Source: Climacium dendroides (Eukaryota > Streptophyta > Bryopsida > Hypnales > Climaciaceae). Taken from it: a stretch of 64,000 nucleotides of DNA. The stretch is taken from positions 21,867,345 through 21,931,344 of the forward strand of contig OX467089.1 in the NCBI GenBank assembly GCA_950106755.1, read 5' to 3'. This document shows, piece after piece, positions 47,501-59,973 of the stretch (position 1 is its first letter; each line of letters opens with the position of its first letter). A model generated the notes under the pieces. That model was given only the letters and a program-made list of their open reading frames with translations. It ran no database searches and was not told where the DNA came from. A program made the position numbers and the translations under genes.

Positions 47501-48244
47501 GAACCTGAAATACAGGAACCCTAAGTACTTGTCTATGCTGAACCATCTGCGTTTCTATCTGCCGGAGGTGTTTCCGAAGCTTGACAAGATTCTGTTTCTG
47601 GACGACGACATTGTGGTGCAAAAGGATCTGACGGGTCTGTGGGAGGTGGATCTGCACGGTAGCGTGAATGGGGCTGTGGAAACTTGCGGTGCCAGCTTCC
47701 ATCGGTTCGATAAGTACTTGAACTTCTCGAACCCTCTGATCACAGCGAACTTCGATCCCAACGCATGTGGATGGGCGTATGGAATGAATGTGTTCGACTT
47801 GAAGCAGTGGAAGAGGCAAGATATCACCGGCATCTACCACAGGTGGCAAAGCCTGGTAAGCACGCCCATTTGGTCGCACTTTGTTTGAGCATTTTGTCCT
47901 CTGGTCTGCAAGCGGGACGGAGCGGTTTTTGCTTGTGAGGTTGATCTTTGTTCATGGTGACTTTGCAGAACGAGGATAGAACGCTGTGGAAGCTGGGGAC
48001 ACTACCGCCGGGTCTCATCACGTTCTACAACCTGACGCAGGCTCTGGAGAAGTCGTGGCACGTTCTGGGGTTAGGTTACAACCCAGCGATCGAGGAGTCC
48101 GAAATCGAGTCTGCGGCTGTGATTCACTGGAATGGTAACATGAAGCCTTGGTTGGAGATCGGAATGGCGAAGTTCAAGCCGTACTGGTCGAAGTTTGTGA
48201 AATATAACCACCCTTACTTGCAGCAGTGCAACATCAACGAATAG
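44501..48244 (+). CDS. GAUT1: Galacturonosyltransferase 1-like (homogalacturonan synthase, GT8)
   Basis: Exons 44501-44654, 45063-45091, 45218-45283, 45552-45686, 45964-46036, 46298-46589, 46764-47121, 47268-47855, 47969-48244; 1971 nt, 656 residues plus stop, all junctions in frame with GT-AG introns. The length is close to plant GAUT1. The start at 44501 is the first ATG after an in-frame TGA at 44462. A short basic tail is followed by one membrane anchor (residues about 24-42), giving a type II Golgi protein. A variable stem contains the GAUT1-type segment DNSDALVRLMRDQLIMARAY. The GT8 domain follows: KGLHCFSMRL, the metal-binding LFLDDDIVVQKD (Asp about 481-483), NFSNP, CGWAYGMNVFDL, LPPGLITFY, HVLGLGYNP and HWNGNMKPW. 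The family transfers galacturonic acid from UDP-GalA to homogalacturonan, making the pectin backbone, and in Arabidopsis GAUT1 acts with GAUT7. Wording fits GAUT1 better than GAUT4. Nothing suggests inactivation. Confidence 0.93.
45063..45091 (+). other. GAUT1: 29-nt microexon of the GAUT1-like gene
   Basis: The first coding exon ends in phase 1, and joining it directly to 45218 or 45552 breaks the frame. A 29-nt segment between tttgtgtgcag and gtacgt restores it and encodes GLGSDDSSVS across the junction. The next exon (45218-45283, 22 codons, ALEGIEALFPRE) then joins VLDIVNSNSEG, which resembles the stem region of GAUT1 proteins. The call rests on phase and splice-site quality. Confidence 0.7.
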
Positions 48245-49230
48245 ACGCGCTGCTGGGAGTGAGGTCTTACTGACTGTTCGTGCAGTTGAGGAGGTGCTCT
48301 ATGGCTCGAAGGGCTACCCCTGTAGTCTGGTCATCAGTGCGTGCCTGGGCTACAGGGTCTGGCAACCCGCTTGCACTTCAGTCCTCTTATGAATAATTGC
48401 TGATCCCTCTTTGAAAACGAGCCCTCACTGTATCGTACCACCAATTGAGTAGGAAGACATCAGCAATTGTAGTTTTAAGGCCTTGATAGATGAGATATGT
48501 GTCTGGGTCTCTGGCGGGGGTCGAGCTGTTCGTTGCGGGAGGTCGATCCTTCCCTAAGTCAATTTTTTTGCCCAACAGCACGAGGAAAGCCCGTGTCCAT
48601 AGAGTTGCCCCACGTGTACTGTATATAGCCCATACTAGGATTGAGTTCTACCCATTCATATGTACCCGTTACAGTGCCTCTGGATTCTGATTGTTCATTG
48701 CTGCATGGCAAGAGGATCATTTCATAAAAGAAAGCAATTTGCTTTATTCCCAAACGAATTCTTCTGTATTTGCGGGCTCTGGTTGTGACCCTTCACCCGT
48801 TGGACGTGTCTAAACGGATACCGGACTTCCTGTTGTGGCGTCGTTTCTGGATGCCTGTTGGTTGGACTTGAGAGTAGGTTGTGAGTTGCGCGGCCAGAAT
48901 GTGCAATGTGCAGGAAGTGCGTTGCCAGTGTGTATCTCGAGATGTCAGTTGAAATGCTTCGGCATTAGCATGAGTGGAGGCCATTTGAATTTCTGACAGT
49001 GTGACCTTTGAACTCCATTTGGCAAGTGGAGTCGTTGTGGGCAATGCGTACCTGACCGAAGTGCTGAGGTTCTTGTGCAGGCCCTGGGCATAACTGGCCG
49101 ATGAATGTTGTGGAGGTTTTCTTGGGAATTCCGTCCAGTAGTTTTAACATCACGGAATTTTCTGATATGAAAGCCGACGGTCGCGTTCAGGTAGCACTCA
49201 GTAGAGACCATTCAGAAGCAGTTTGGAAAT
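48245..49230 (+). other. 3' flank of the GAUT1-like gene
   Basis: Near-balanced base composition, presumably containing the 3' untranslated region and terminator of the gene. Short frames on both strands carry no recognisable motif. Composition turns AT-rich near 49230, where gtttgtttcatccattcaa is repeated directly (49228 and 49269). Confidence 0.5.
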
Positions 49231-50700
49231 GTTTGTTTCATCCATTCAAATGACTTAAGAATGACTTGTTTGTTTCATCCATTCAAGTGTTTTTAGATTC
49301 TTGTGTTGGTTTGTTCAACTTGTAGAGATTCTATAGGAGTCTATCTTGGATTGTGCTTTTTCTTTTCTTTTACATCGTGAAAACAAGTGTATTTGATACT
49401 TCATTTGAGAAATTTATTTTCTTCATCGTAGATATTGCATTTGTGGAAATCCAAATCATGATTGAAATCTTGCAATTGAGGTGCATAGTAAGAGATATTG
49501 AGGTTGGACTTTTGAAATCAAAGATGATGTTTGATTTTGTTGTCTTTAGATTTCCCTCTCAAATTAATTGCATATGTGCAATGGCAAGTCTTCATCAAAC
49601 CAAGAATTTGAAGGGTGGAATTTTCAATAGCATATTGTCTTATAATTGCAATAGGAATGGACATCTATTGATGAAGGTGAATGTTATGATCAATGTTGGT
49701 TGTTATCAAAATGTAGGCTTATCAATTGGTTTAGGGTTCAATGAATTTATCATAAATTAGGGCCAATAGGTTCATGGGATCTCAAACATCAAAATTTTAT
49801 TGTTGTGCACAAAGTGTTTGTGTTAGTATCATATCATGCTAACATGAGATGTGGTGTGAGAGATAACAATAAGCATGCAACAATGACTATTCATGCCTAA
49901 TAGCTCTTGACTAATGGTCATGTCAAATCATGACAAAATCTTGCAAAATCTTGCAAGCAATGATAGAAATGAGAAATACATGCGATCACTACAAGCACTA
50001 AAAATTGGTAACATCTGTAGTGGAAAAATAGAAATAAAAGCCCATGATACACATATACACCAAGTTTAGTAAGTGGGCTTAGCAATCACTCCTTTAGTGC
50101 CCACTTCCCTAGTATCAAAGCCCCTTTTACTCTAACAAAATCAACAACCTTTTCCAAAGGACCAACAATATCCTAAAAGAAAACCCTATGAAGATGGGGA
50201 TGCTTGTCCATACCATGACATATTTGAGAGAAACCCACTAATCCATTTGACACCCACTTCATCAATTGTTCCACTTGTACAAGTTGGAACTTAAATAGTC
50301 AATAGATTGCTCAAGCCACCAACTTAAGTGGAAAAGATACAGATACACTCTTTGATGCAGTCACAGCAGTACATTAGGCACTATTGTTTTCAACATCTAT
50401 GATGTGCACTTTGAAATTTTTGTGACAACAATGTTCCAATTAGGGCTTTTTTTTTGGACCAATGTCCCCCTTGTTGGCCTCATTACAGTGGCTAGTTTTG
50501 GGAGGGACGAAGCCAGAGAGGTCAAATTTTTGACAGTTTGGCAAAATTTCGCCAAAAAAAAAAAGCCCTGGTTCCAATTTGCGACTACTATATGTGAAGA
50601 TGACACCTCAAACATTGGTAGGGCTATGGAAATTGTACTTGAGTTGGAAGAAGTAACTAGAGACCACATTGCTAGCATGCAAGCGGGAAGCGGGGAATAG
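49231..50700. other. AT-rich spacer, no supported gene
   Basis: Two medium frames (49353-49760 + and 50397-50837 on both strands) lack motifs and codon structure. I do not call them genes. Confidence 0.4.
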
Positions 50701-51030
50701 CGAGTGGGGAGTGGGGAATGGTGAGTGAGGAGCATAGATCTTAGATGAAATAGGGAAAAATTAGTTGGAAAAAAATTGGATGAAAGTGGTTGTGGTTTTG
50801 GATGAAAGTTGATGATCCTTTGGGTAGAAGTTGCCAAAAATTGAGATGAATGGTATGCAAATTTAGATTAAAGTAAATGAAAAAGTGGATGAAAGTAGAT
50901 GGAAAGAGTGGATGGAAGTAGGATAATGTTTGGATGAAATAAGATACAAATTTGGATGAAAGTAAATGATAAATTGGCTTATAGTAGATGAAAAATTGGA
51001 TGAAAAATTGGATGAAATTATATTCAATAG
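50690..51030. repeat. Degenerate minisatellite of ggatgaaa units
   Basis: First a gagtgggga/gaatggtga stretch (50690-50730), then about a dozen imperfect copies of ttggatgaaagt/aattggatgaaa up to about 51025, purine-rich on the + strand. The unit length is irregular, about 10-25 bp. Confidence 0.75.
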
Positions 51031-52250
51031 GGCTTCTAGTTTAGGGTGGAAAATTAAAAATATGCTCACAAAGCCAAAAAGTAAAGAAGAGTAACAAAGT
51101 ATCACTAATGTACAAAAATGATAACTTCAGGATTTTGTGACTTGTGGCTACAGAAATAGAATGTCCTATGACTATGGTGGATGGAAGCTAGGAATCTGGG
51201 AGCCATGGCATGCTAGAATTGACCTTATCTATTATTGTAGACATTTGGAAGCAGTCAGGGGCTAGGCAATGTGCTTGGAAAATGGCCTAGAAAATCTCGA
51301 TTGAAGACTAGATTTATCTTGTTCGACATCTACAATTGCCAACAAATGATGAAGGCACAACATAAAGGAACAAAATAGACAAGCACATGATGTAAATGAC
51401 TTCATATAGAAAATCATAATGCATAGAATACAAGTACTATACAAACATTTTCTCATGGAGTTTGAGTGGGTCCTTTTAAATGCAAGTAGTGACCTTTTTA
51501 GTCTCACTACATCTTCATTCACGAGTACAATAAACACCTATAAACACAGAGGGTGGTCTTCTTTTGTAGAAAAGAGACCTAATTAGATCCCAAATGATTT
51601 AATATCATGCTAAGGAGAACTTGCTTGACTTCATTGAAACTAAAACTTGTTGCATGAATGAAGCCATTTGACGTAGAATTGAGGTTGCCAATGATAGTGA
51701 AAACAAAATAAAAGTGCTTGCAATTTGCCCAAGTTCCATGCTTACCCAAACACTTCAACTTCATCTCCTTGAAATTCTAGCAAGTGCACTCTAGAAATGA
51801 TGAAATTGTGAGCATGTAAGACTCAGAACTAGAGTTCAATGCAACTAAGCAATCAAATCCAAGATGAGGAACCATTGTCACTCTTTGAATATGTGCATTC
51901 AATGTCAAGGCCGAAGCACAATTGTTTGGGTGCTTTGTTGTTGGTGCTTTCAAGTTCTAGCAAATGACTTTATTTGCTCAAATGTTGGGGTGCTCAACGG
52001 TTGAAGATGGAATTGGGTACTCATGCACTAGTTCTATGCTTGCTTCTCTACTAAGTAGTCTTTGAGATGAAATCACTTGACATTGGGGAAGTAAGAAACT
52101 GGTCAATTCTAAGGCTAAAATCTTGGCCTTTGAGAGTTTCCTCCCATTTTAACAAGCCAAATGGCCGGCATAGGTGGTACTAATAACACCCGCTTTTGCC
52201 GTGTCCCCTTCACACAATGTTCAATGTTTTCATTGCAAAAGAAAAATTAC
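51031..52250. other. AT-rich spacer, no gene seen
   Basis: Only chance frames. It may include the 3' end of the decayed transposon gene that lies beyond it on the minus strand. Confidence 0.4.
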
Positions 52251-55200
52251 ATATGGTCATTATTTACGATTCTTTATGTAATTCACCATCATACTTGTAT
52301 ATGTTGATGTTGTTGTTACAATGTTATTTTGGACAATTTGTGTTGTGCACTTCTTCTTCATAGTTGCTTGAAGTACAAAACACGCTTTTGTTGATGTTTT
52401 TGGTAATTGGGCAATGTGCCACTGCGTCTCATCACAAATGCTCTTTTGAATTGCTAACACATGAGTAGAGTGCCGAGTGCTAGTTTGTTCGAGATTGTCC
52501 TCATTCAACATTGCATCATGAATTTTCACATCCACACTTGGAGAAACATTTTCCAAAATTGGATTCAAATCATGTGTGCTTGTTGCTGCTCTTGAAGATC
52601 TTGTTTGGGGATGTGGGAATGAGAGAAATTCACTTTGTTCGGCCTATGTGAAGTAAATTCATAGCCAAGTAGCATGTCTACCTTCCTCTTCTACGATCCA
52701 AATATTTCTTTACCTTTGAGATGGGGCTCTCTACTGAAAAATTCTTCAACTCTTGGAACGTTTGAAATGGCTTCCGTGAGCACCTTGGGATTTCTAGTTT
52801 CTTTGCCAACCATTGGGCAACTTGTAGCAATAGTTCTTTTTTCCCCGGTCCTGTCCTAGCTTGGTTTCCCTTCAAATACTGGTAATACTTTACCATTTGC
52901 ATGAAGGCCCTAACAAAATCGTTTATAGTGTCTATGTATAAATCGTTTCTACAATTTCCAGATTGTTGAAGCCATTTGTTGTGTATTGTCTCAGCAAGGT
53001 TGTATGACGACATTTTAGCAAGCTTTGATGCAGTAAGATCTTGAAATCACGGAGTACGAGTACCACTATTAGTTCTCTATAGCTTCCACACTAATCTAGA
53101 GTCATTACAAAGGTGTATACAAAGTCCAATGAGCCCATCCGAGGTCCAATCACTATGCAACACTTCTTCCAAACGTCTCTATTCTAGTAGTTGTTAAATC
53201 AAAACAAAATTTCTAGATTGCATAATTTGTTAATGGAGATAGATGTCTTGGCACTAAGAGAGCCCTCATGGGCCCCCTCACTTTGCAACAATGTTGTAGA
53301 TACAAAACATTGAACCCCAATGCCGAGACAAAAAAATAAAAATAAATGTTAGTGATTGATAAAGATAAGTACAACTCAATTCATATGTAGGAACTCCAAA
53401 GTGATTACAAATGATAGTGAATTAGATGAGAGACTTACGAGTTGCATAAATCCACCCCATTGGCAATAATAAAAATGCCAAAGTGGCAACCATAGCTCCA
53501 ATTGACGCAACCTTTCTTCTGTAGTGGCACTTGATGACAACCACCATGTTTTGATGGTTAGGTAACATGTTTTGGATTCTTTTGGTGACGTAGCATGCTT
53601 GTACTATTTGTATAGCAAGTGATGTTGATCTTGTAAGCCCCCTCAAATTTCCATCTTTGTATGCTTCTCAATGGATTGAGCCTAGTGGAAAAGGCATCCT
53701 TTTCCAGTTTGGCATTGGTTTAGCAATGTCCCCCGACCCATAGACTATCCTTACATCATTCTAATTGGCTTGCGCACTATCTACCATGAAGCTCTTAAAG
53801 TGAGTCTTTGGTACACCGTTTCTTTCAAAAATTGAATTCAAGTTCTTCCAAAATAGAACTTGTGCTACACAATCTTCAAATTGCATGTTGCAACATGCAT
53901 TAATTATAACACAATAGTGAAGATAATCATATACGTGGCACACCATGGTCGTCCACCCTTTGACACATTTGACGTAATCAAATATTATCCAAGCTTCTTG
54001 AAGGTCACCTCCCATTTGTATGTGCTTCACTAAGTCAACTGCGTTTCTTGGCTCCACTTCAGACATTTTAAAACAAAAACTTTATCCAAATTTGTCCCTT
54101 GACTTAGAAATTTGCTTTTTTGCACAAATGCCTAAGTGCAGGACCCCCTCAACTTCGTAATGCTATCTATCACTCTAAATCTCCTCAAATATTTGAAGGA
54201 AGTTACCTCGTTCTATATACTGGGAGAGTTGAAGTATTTGCATTTGTCCAAGATTTGGACAAATTCAATGAAGTGCATGGTCTTTGGCAACTCCCTGTCC
54301 GAATGCAAGAATAGATCGTCCAATAGTTCCTTTGTAGCCTCCATGACGATGAAGGAATTTATTGCAGATGGTATTCTCTCCAATTGCTCCCACATAAAAG
54401 ATCAAGTTTTTTCTTTGCATGTCTCTGAATTCACCATCCTTGATGGAATGCTCATGAATGCCAAGATGAACAAACGCCCCAGTGAGTTTGTAGTTTCCAG
54501 CAACGTAATATACTTGCACATTACAGTATTACACTATACAATACAAGATGGAGGCTCTTTGCAAATTTTACATACAAGCGTGGAATCAAGAGGATGCATT
54601 TGTCCAATATCAAGCGGTCTCTAGGTGACAACCCTTCCCATTCACATCCTTGATTTGGTGAACTTGAGTAAGAAACTTGCAAGTAGGGTTTATACATCTA
54701 AGATGTCTTAGGCAAATGGATTTGTAGAATGACAACCCCATATAATTTACTATGTTTGTGGTGATTATCTTTGACCAAATATGACCATTGTATTGCTTAT
54801 CTATCCCAAACATTTGTTTTGCTTGAGATGAAGTACCACTTGTATCAACAACAAGCAATTCAAATATGACATCACCATTGAAGGTTGGAGGCAACACTAT
54901 CATCCTATGGATGTCAATACTATCATAATTAATTTTAGATAAGATGTTCCTACATCCCTTCAAACTGCACAGTCCCTTCAAGCAGTCAATCACAAATGCT
55001 ACCAATCCATCAACGATACCTAAGTTCTCCGTTACTACCAATTAAGGGGTACTAAAGGTAGGCAAAGTCAACACCAAAGAAGGAGTCTCCAAATTCAAAG
55101 GTGGATCAGGAAAATTGGTGTCCAAATTAGAACTCAAGACGGTAACATTGTTCAGACAAAGTTCAACCTTAACATGTATCAATGGCGGAGTTTGAAACGA

Positions 55201-55543
55201 CGACAAAGAGGACTAAGGGAATGTTGTTGTGTCCTTGGAAATTGACTCCACTAAATTAGGGACTCCGTAGGCCCTATGCCTTCTAGGCTTCAATTGCTAG
55301 AATGTGTTCTTTCCAATTGAAACAGATAGTTGTCCTAAGGTGTGTAAGGATTCTTGACTTGCATTCAAAAATGTCTTCATCAACATGGATTAAGTCCGGT
55401 CTCAATTGAAACCTAAGACTTAATTCCAATGCCGACACAATGCCCATTCCATTTGGTTCCACTAAAAAAATAACCAGTACACCTTCACCGTCTGCTTTGA
55501 TAACCACCATATTTGTGAAGTGCACCATCTCAATTGCACCCAA
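52250..55543 (-). pseudogene. Decayed transposon-encoded protein gene (transposase-like)
   Basis: A series of minus-strand frames in consistent order, broken by stops and frameshifts, reads as one former protein. Pieces are 55543-55283, 55041-54610, about 54519-54213 (two overlapping frames, including NSFIVMEATKELLDDL and VQILDKCKYFNSPSI), 54066-53761 (SFMVDSAQAN), continuing through a TAG as NDVRIVYGSGD, then 53690-53420 in another frame (FH, stop, AQSIEKHTK; later LELWLPLWHFYYCQWGGFM), 53045-52678 (ASKLAKMSSYNLAETIHNKW) and a tail to about 52260. The order DSAQAN, FHW-Q, WHF-QWGGF, NLAETIHNKWLQQSGN resembles, from memory, a family of large uncharacterised transposon proteins in plants. Asp in VDS could be a catalytic acid, but that is inference. 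No terminal repeats were found. Confidence 0.7.
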
Positions 55544-57472
55544 CTCTTAGGCTTGCAACGTATAACCCTATACAATGTAATTAGTATCTTGAATTTGTAC
55601 ACTACAATAAATTCTAAGATTCACATACTTGATGGAATATTACATAAATGGCATGTGAAATTAGAAGGGTACAACCTCCATGGAACATCCTAACAAATGC
55701 AATAAACTCTATATTCTTCAATAAAACAAAAAGGTTGCAATCTCCATGATCAATGTTGTGGTGCTGATCTTTTGGTCTAGAGCAACTTTAAAACATAGAG
55801 TGCTAATATTCTTATAGGACTTCATGAATCCTTTGAATTTCATTGAATTATTGTAAATGGAAAGGATATTGTCTACATTTGGAAATCAAATTGGCAGTGC
55901 AATAAATGCGTAAGCTCTTGAATTTAATGTTTAGTCATATAGACATTACTAGTAGGCCTATGTTTGTTTTTTGTTTTTTTACCATTGGCTTGGTAACTTT
56001 GTTTTGGAATTTCTTATGGGTTATTTGTTTTTTTGTGCATTTGGGGTTTGTGTGAAGGTGGCCCTTGAAGGATGAATTTTGAAGCCTAGTAGTTTTTTTT
56101 TTTCTCTCTTTAAGCTATGAAAGCATTGACATATTTTTTCCTGCATTGAGTTATTTAAATAATTACTTCCAAAATTTTGTTATCATAAAGGCATTGGAAG
56201 CAGTTTCCAAAGTAGGATCAAGGCATCAAGAGTATAGAAAAGTAATTCCAAATGGCCTTGATTGCAAGTGGGATTTTTCAAGGAATGAAGTCATGAATCA
56301 AAAGTAAAATATATTGAAAATAAACTAGACATATATTATCTTTGAATAGAGGAAAACAAAAAGGAAATCATGTACAATTTTACACACTACAAGATACTCT
56401 TACACCTTTGCCATGCAAACTATTGGACACTTAGACTTGCAAAACACAAAACACACTCTAATGCTCAAGTAAAAATTTGTCCACATTGTAATCACTAGAA
56501 ATCATCTACAATTGAGTCTACAATTCTAGACTTGAGAATCATATTGAAGCCATACAAAGTACTAGACTTCAAAAAGCAAAAAATACACTTTGATGCTCAA
56601 GTGAAAAATTGTCTAGATACAAATCATTTGAAGTAAGGAGTAATGAAAGTGATTCATGCTTACTAAAAATTCTAGATATAACAAAGTAATTAGAGTCTCT
56701 AAACCTTGGAACTGAATCTCAATTACTCGTCATTAAGCTTATTAGAAGTGATGCACATAAACACAAACAAGAGAAAACCTTTGAATTCATTGAATGGAAA
56801 AGATGTGTAAAGCAAATTCCATACCAATATGCCATGCACAAATGATGGAAACAAAGAGGCCCTATGTGTAGAGCACCATCTAAGACACTTACTAGCAAGT
56901 CAATCACCATGCACGGATGATCATTGCAACACTAAAAAAAGGTCACTACAAGGGAGCATTATCAATTTGAACATTTTCTATCAATTTGGATGCATCAATT
57001 CAAACATTTTTCTATTAATTTGGACATTTTTTTGTCAGTTTTTTGTCAATTCATACATTTTAGTCAATTTAGATGTGTCAATTCGGACACTATTTTCTTG
57101 TAGCAAGTTCTCCAATTCCAAGCTAAAAAAACATTTACTCCCTTGTGACTCCATACTGTTGTCACTTAATTGAAACTTAGCCACTATTGGAAGCATTCTT
57201 CATACAGGAAAGTGCTCAATGCATACACCTATTGCACCTTCATGCCAACAACAATGGACAAGTGGGCATCCAATCAATTCCTCATCTTGTCCTTAAAAAA
57301 TGACAAGGCAGAAAATCAACATTTGTCTTCTATAGAGCCCAACACATGGATTAGTGCAATTTCAACAAATTTGACGTATTCACTAATCCTGGTGATATGA
57401 AATTCCTCCTATCTAAACTATGTTTATCACGATGTGATCAATTGATTTGGTCATTTTCAAACCGTGAATCCT
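55544..57472. other. AT-rich spacer, no gene seen
   Basis: Contains repeated rows such as caattcatacattt/caatttggacattt at 56960-57090 and near-duplicate sentences at 56390-56490 and 56540-56620 (aaaacacactctaatgctcaagt against aaatacactttgatgctcaagt). Non-coding. Confidence 0.45.
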
Positions 57473-57487
57473 TAGTCTTTTAGGGGA
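57473..57487 (+). mobile_element. P3-like right terminus next to the Tudor-SN relic
   Basis: gtcttttagggg-ATAA matches the right end of the P3 copy at 38380 (gtcttttagggg-TTAA). It lies about 95 bp upstream of the first surviving Tudor-SN exon. The rest of the element is not recognisable upstream. Confidence 0.5.
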
Positions 57488-57581
57488 TAAATACGAAACG
57501 CCAAGTCTGATCCAACATGTCTCTAAACTTTGGCTGGCACGGGTGTGCTTTCCTTATGGCGTCTGTTGTTGGGTGCTGCAG

Positions 57582-59022
57582 GTGTGCGTGACTGATGTGC
57601 TAGGAGAAGGGAAGTTCTACGTCCAGACAGAGGAGGCCAGAGTTGCTTCCGTCCAGAAAGCCTTGGAAGGCTTGAGGCTGAAGGATAAGCCGCTACCTCC
57701 AGGCACTTTTGTACCCCAAAAGGGTGACACGGTGATTGCTCAGTTTTCGAGCAACAACTCATGGAATAGGGCTTTGGTAAGCGGGTGTAATCAGTATATC
57801 ATTAGTTGTCAATGTTGCAATTTTGCAAATTGGGGGGCGTTCTGAAACTCGTGGGATTGGGAGGTGCTGAATCATATCCGTAGGTGTCTAGTGTGCATTG
57901 AAAGTGTCAGTTTGAGTTTGTAAAAGGAGTGTTGAGTTGGATGTGGCTTGAAAGCGTGTGGATTTCTGACGGAATTGACTTGGCTGTGTGTTGCAGATTG
58001 TGAACACTCCTCGGGTGACAGGTCCTCCTTCAGGCAAGTCCGAGTATGAGGTGTTTTACATCGACTATGGAAACTAGGAGACGGTGCCATTATCTTGATT
58101 GTGGCCGTTGGATCCTTCTGTAGCGTCACTTGCTCAAGGTTTGGCGTAGCTCTGCTCCCTCGCGCACATCAAAGTTCCTGAGCTTCAGGATGATTGTGGC
58201 GAGGAGGCTGCGGAGTTTTTATTGGAGTGCGTAGCGAACAAGCCCCTGCTGATGAAGGTGGAGGACAAGGACACAATCAGTGGCAAGGTTAAAGGACAAG
58301 GGACTGGCCCTTGTTTGATTGTCACTCTAATTGATCTAGCATCCAACAAAACCATTCAATCTTTGATGCTGGAGGTGAGTTGCGTTAAAGGGTTTATTGA
58401 TTTGAATCATCTTAAACATCATCTTCATGTTAATCTAACAGGTCCTTCAAACAAATGTTGCATTAATTTCAATTTAGTGTCATATCATCAACTTAATAGC
58501 GCTATTGATGTAATGTCAACCGCAATGATGTGATGATATTTTAATATCCTTTTTGTAGATTTGAATGAACTTGAGCAATGGTCTCAATGTGGTTTATTTC
58601 AGCAAAACTTCTACCCAAAGAATTTTTAGGAAATGTGTATACCATAGTGTAAAATTTCAGCACATTTGTTTGATCAATCTAATGCGTTGGGGATTGTTAT
58701 GGATGTGACATTATCTTTAGATTGTTTGCTACGTCAAACCATGAGGCATTATATATACATTTTTCTGACGCTTACTAATATTTGAAATGTTGTACGTGGA
58801 GAAACATGTAGTCATGGATTGATGTGATTGTGGTATTTGCAGGATGGTCTGGCGAAGCTGGAGAAGCTGAACAGGTGGGATGGACCCGAGAAAAAGAAGG
58901 TGCACGCCGAGTACGAAGAGTTTTTGAACTCCGCCAAGAAGAACCGACTCTACATCTGGAGCTATGGAGATGTGGAGTCGGATGAGGAGGACAACCCGAA
59001 GAGGCCAATGGGGCGTCGTTAA
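57582..59022 (+). pseudogene. TSN: Tudor-SN (TSN) 3' gene fragment with stop codons
   Basis: Three exons with intact GT-AG introns: 57582-57776, 57997-58374, 58843-59022 (all phase 0). They encode the C-terminal quarter of Tudor staphylococcal nuclease: Tudor domain start (VTDVLGEGKFYVQT, PQKGDTVIAQFSSNNSWNRAL), the core Tudor motif YEVFYIDYGN, then the last nuclease-like part (IKVPEL, GKVKGQGTG) and the family tail (LYIWSYGDVESDEED, MGRR). In-frame stops occur at 58075 (tag, where the family has Gln in GNQETVP), 58096 (tga) and 58147 (tag, Gln in AQLC). All three fit C-to-T changes. Exons for the four N-terminal SN domains are absent upstream. Because introns remain, this is a truncated genomic copy, not a retrocopy. 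TSN is an RNA-binding nuclease of stress granules; this copy cannot make it. Confidence 0.9.
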
Positions 59023-59736
59023 GGTCTTATGGTAGAGACTAGAGAGTCTACTCAGTTGCGAGGGGCGGTAGGGAGTTTCTTGCCGATGGCTAATGTAGGC
59101 TGCTGGTGGCCTTCATTTTGAAGGTCGGTCCTTTGGGGACCAGAGTGATGAAATCAAATGGTTTTGGAGACGAGTTGTGTGAATTTATTGGATTCCTTTT
59201 GCCCATATTGCGGAGCACATTGCCTTCTATACATCTGTTAGATTACAGAAGCATGCATATTATTTAAGAAGCAGAGGAATTTGCAACGATCCAGAGGTTT
59301 GGACAATCTGCAATTAGAATCTACATTACTAGTGCTTGGTCTTGTCATAGTCTAGGCAAACTTGAAAAAAGTTGAATTCTTGTCCCAAGTCGTTCCTATT
59401 GATTCTGAGGTTGTTTGTAAGTTAAGTTACTGTGTTTCTGCAATGGAATTTTCTTCCAAGGTTTCAAGAAATTTTCTTAAGAAATTCTGTTGAGTTAACT
59501 CTGGGAACCCTACGGACAGTGTGAGAAGGCAACTAAGGTAAGTACACGGTAAGCTCTGTGGCATAACTGATATGCTCTAGAAAATGAACAATTTTTGCAC
59601 ATTGATGAAGGACTACAACTCAAAATGCAAGTAGTTCCATAATTTTTGGAAGGATTGTGAATTAATTACAATCAATTGCAAGGTGTAGGAGACTAAAAGT
59701 GTCATGCAAGTGATGCCAAAATCCATTTGATGCACA
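59023..59736 (+). other. Former 3' flank of the Tudor-SN relic, then spacer
   Basis: The first about 300 bp are of balanced composition, like a decayed 3' untranslated region; the rest is AT-rich. No gene. Confidence 0.4.
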
Positions 59737-59973
59737 TTAACCCTTAAATGATGAAATGACGAGTTGGTCACCTTGGAAATCATCTATTTGGGTACTATGT
59801 AAATTGTTGATTTAAAAAAATGAAAAAACACTCATTGGGAGACAAGCTATTGTAGAGGATGTTCTTTTTTCCCACAAAATTTGGAGGATGAATAGTTACA
59901 CTTTTGTCTTGCATGAAGAGATTCTTTGTAATTCATTGGCCAAAAAACATCCTTAGCATTATTTAAGGGTTAA
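59737..59973. mobile_element. TTAA-flanked miniature element, family P4 (237 bp)
   Basis: Starts TTAA-CCCTTAAATGATG and ends CATTATTTAAGGG-TTAA; the inverted repeat is 13 bp with one mismatch. Same TTAA plus CCCT design as P2 and P3 but shorter, with no other copy in the window. Confidence 0.6.

Noticed and set aside
49353..49760. 135-codon + frame
   Set aside because: Phe/Ile-rich chance translation of AT-rich DNA, with no motif or splice context.
50397..50837. Overlapping frames on both strands (146 and 98 codons)
   Set aside because: Both strands are open over the same bases, one runs into a minisatellite, and neither shows a domain.
57543..59022. Reading the Tudor-SN fragment as a working gene
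   Set aside because: Three in-frame stops in the middle exon, no alternative splice sites that avoid them, and the N-terminal three quarters missing.
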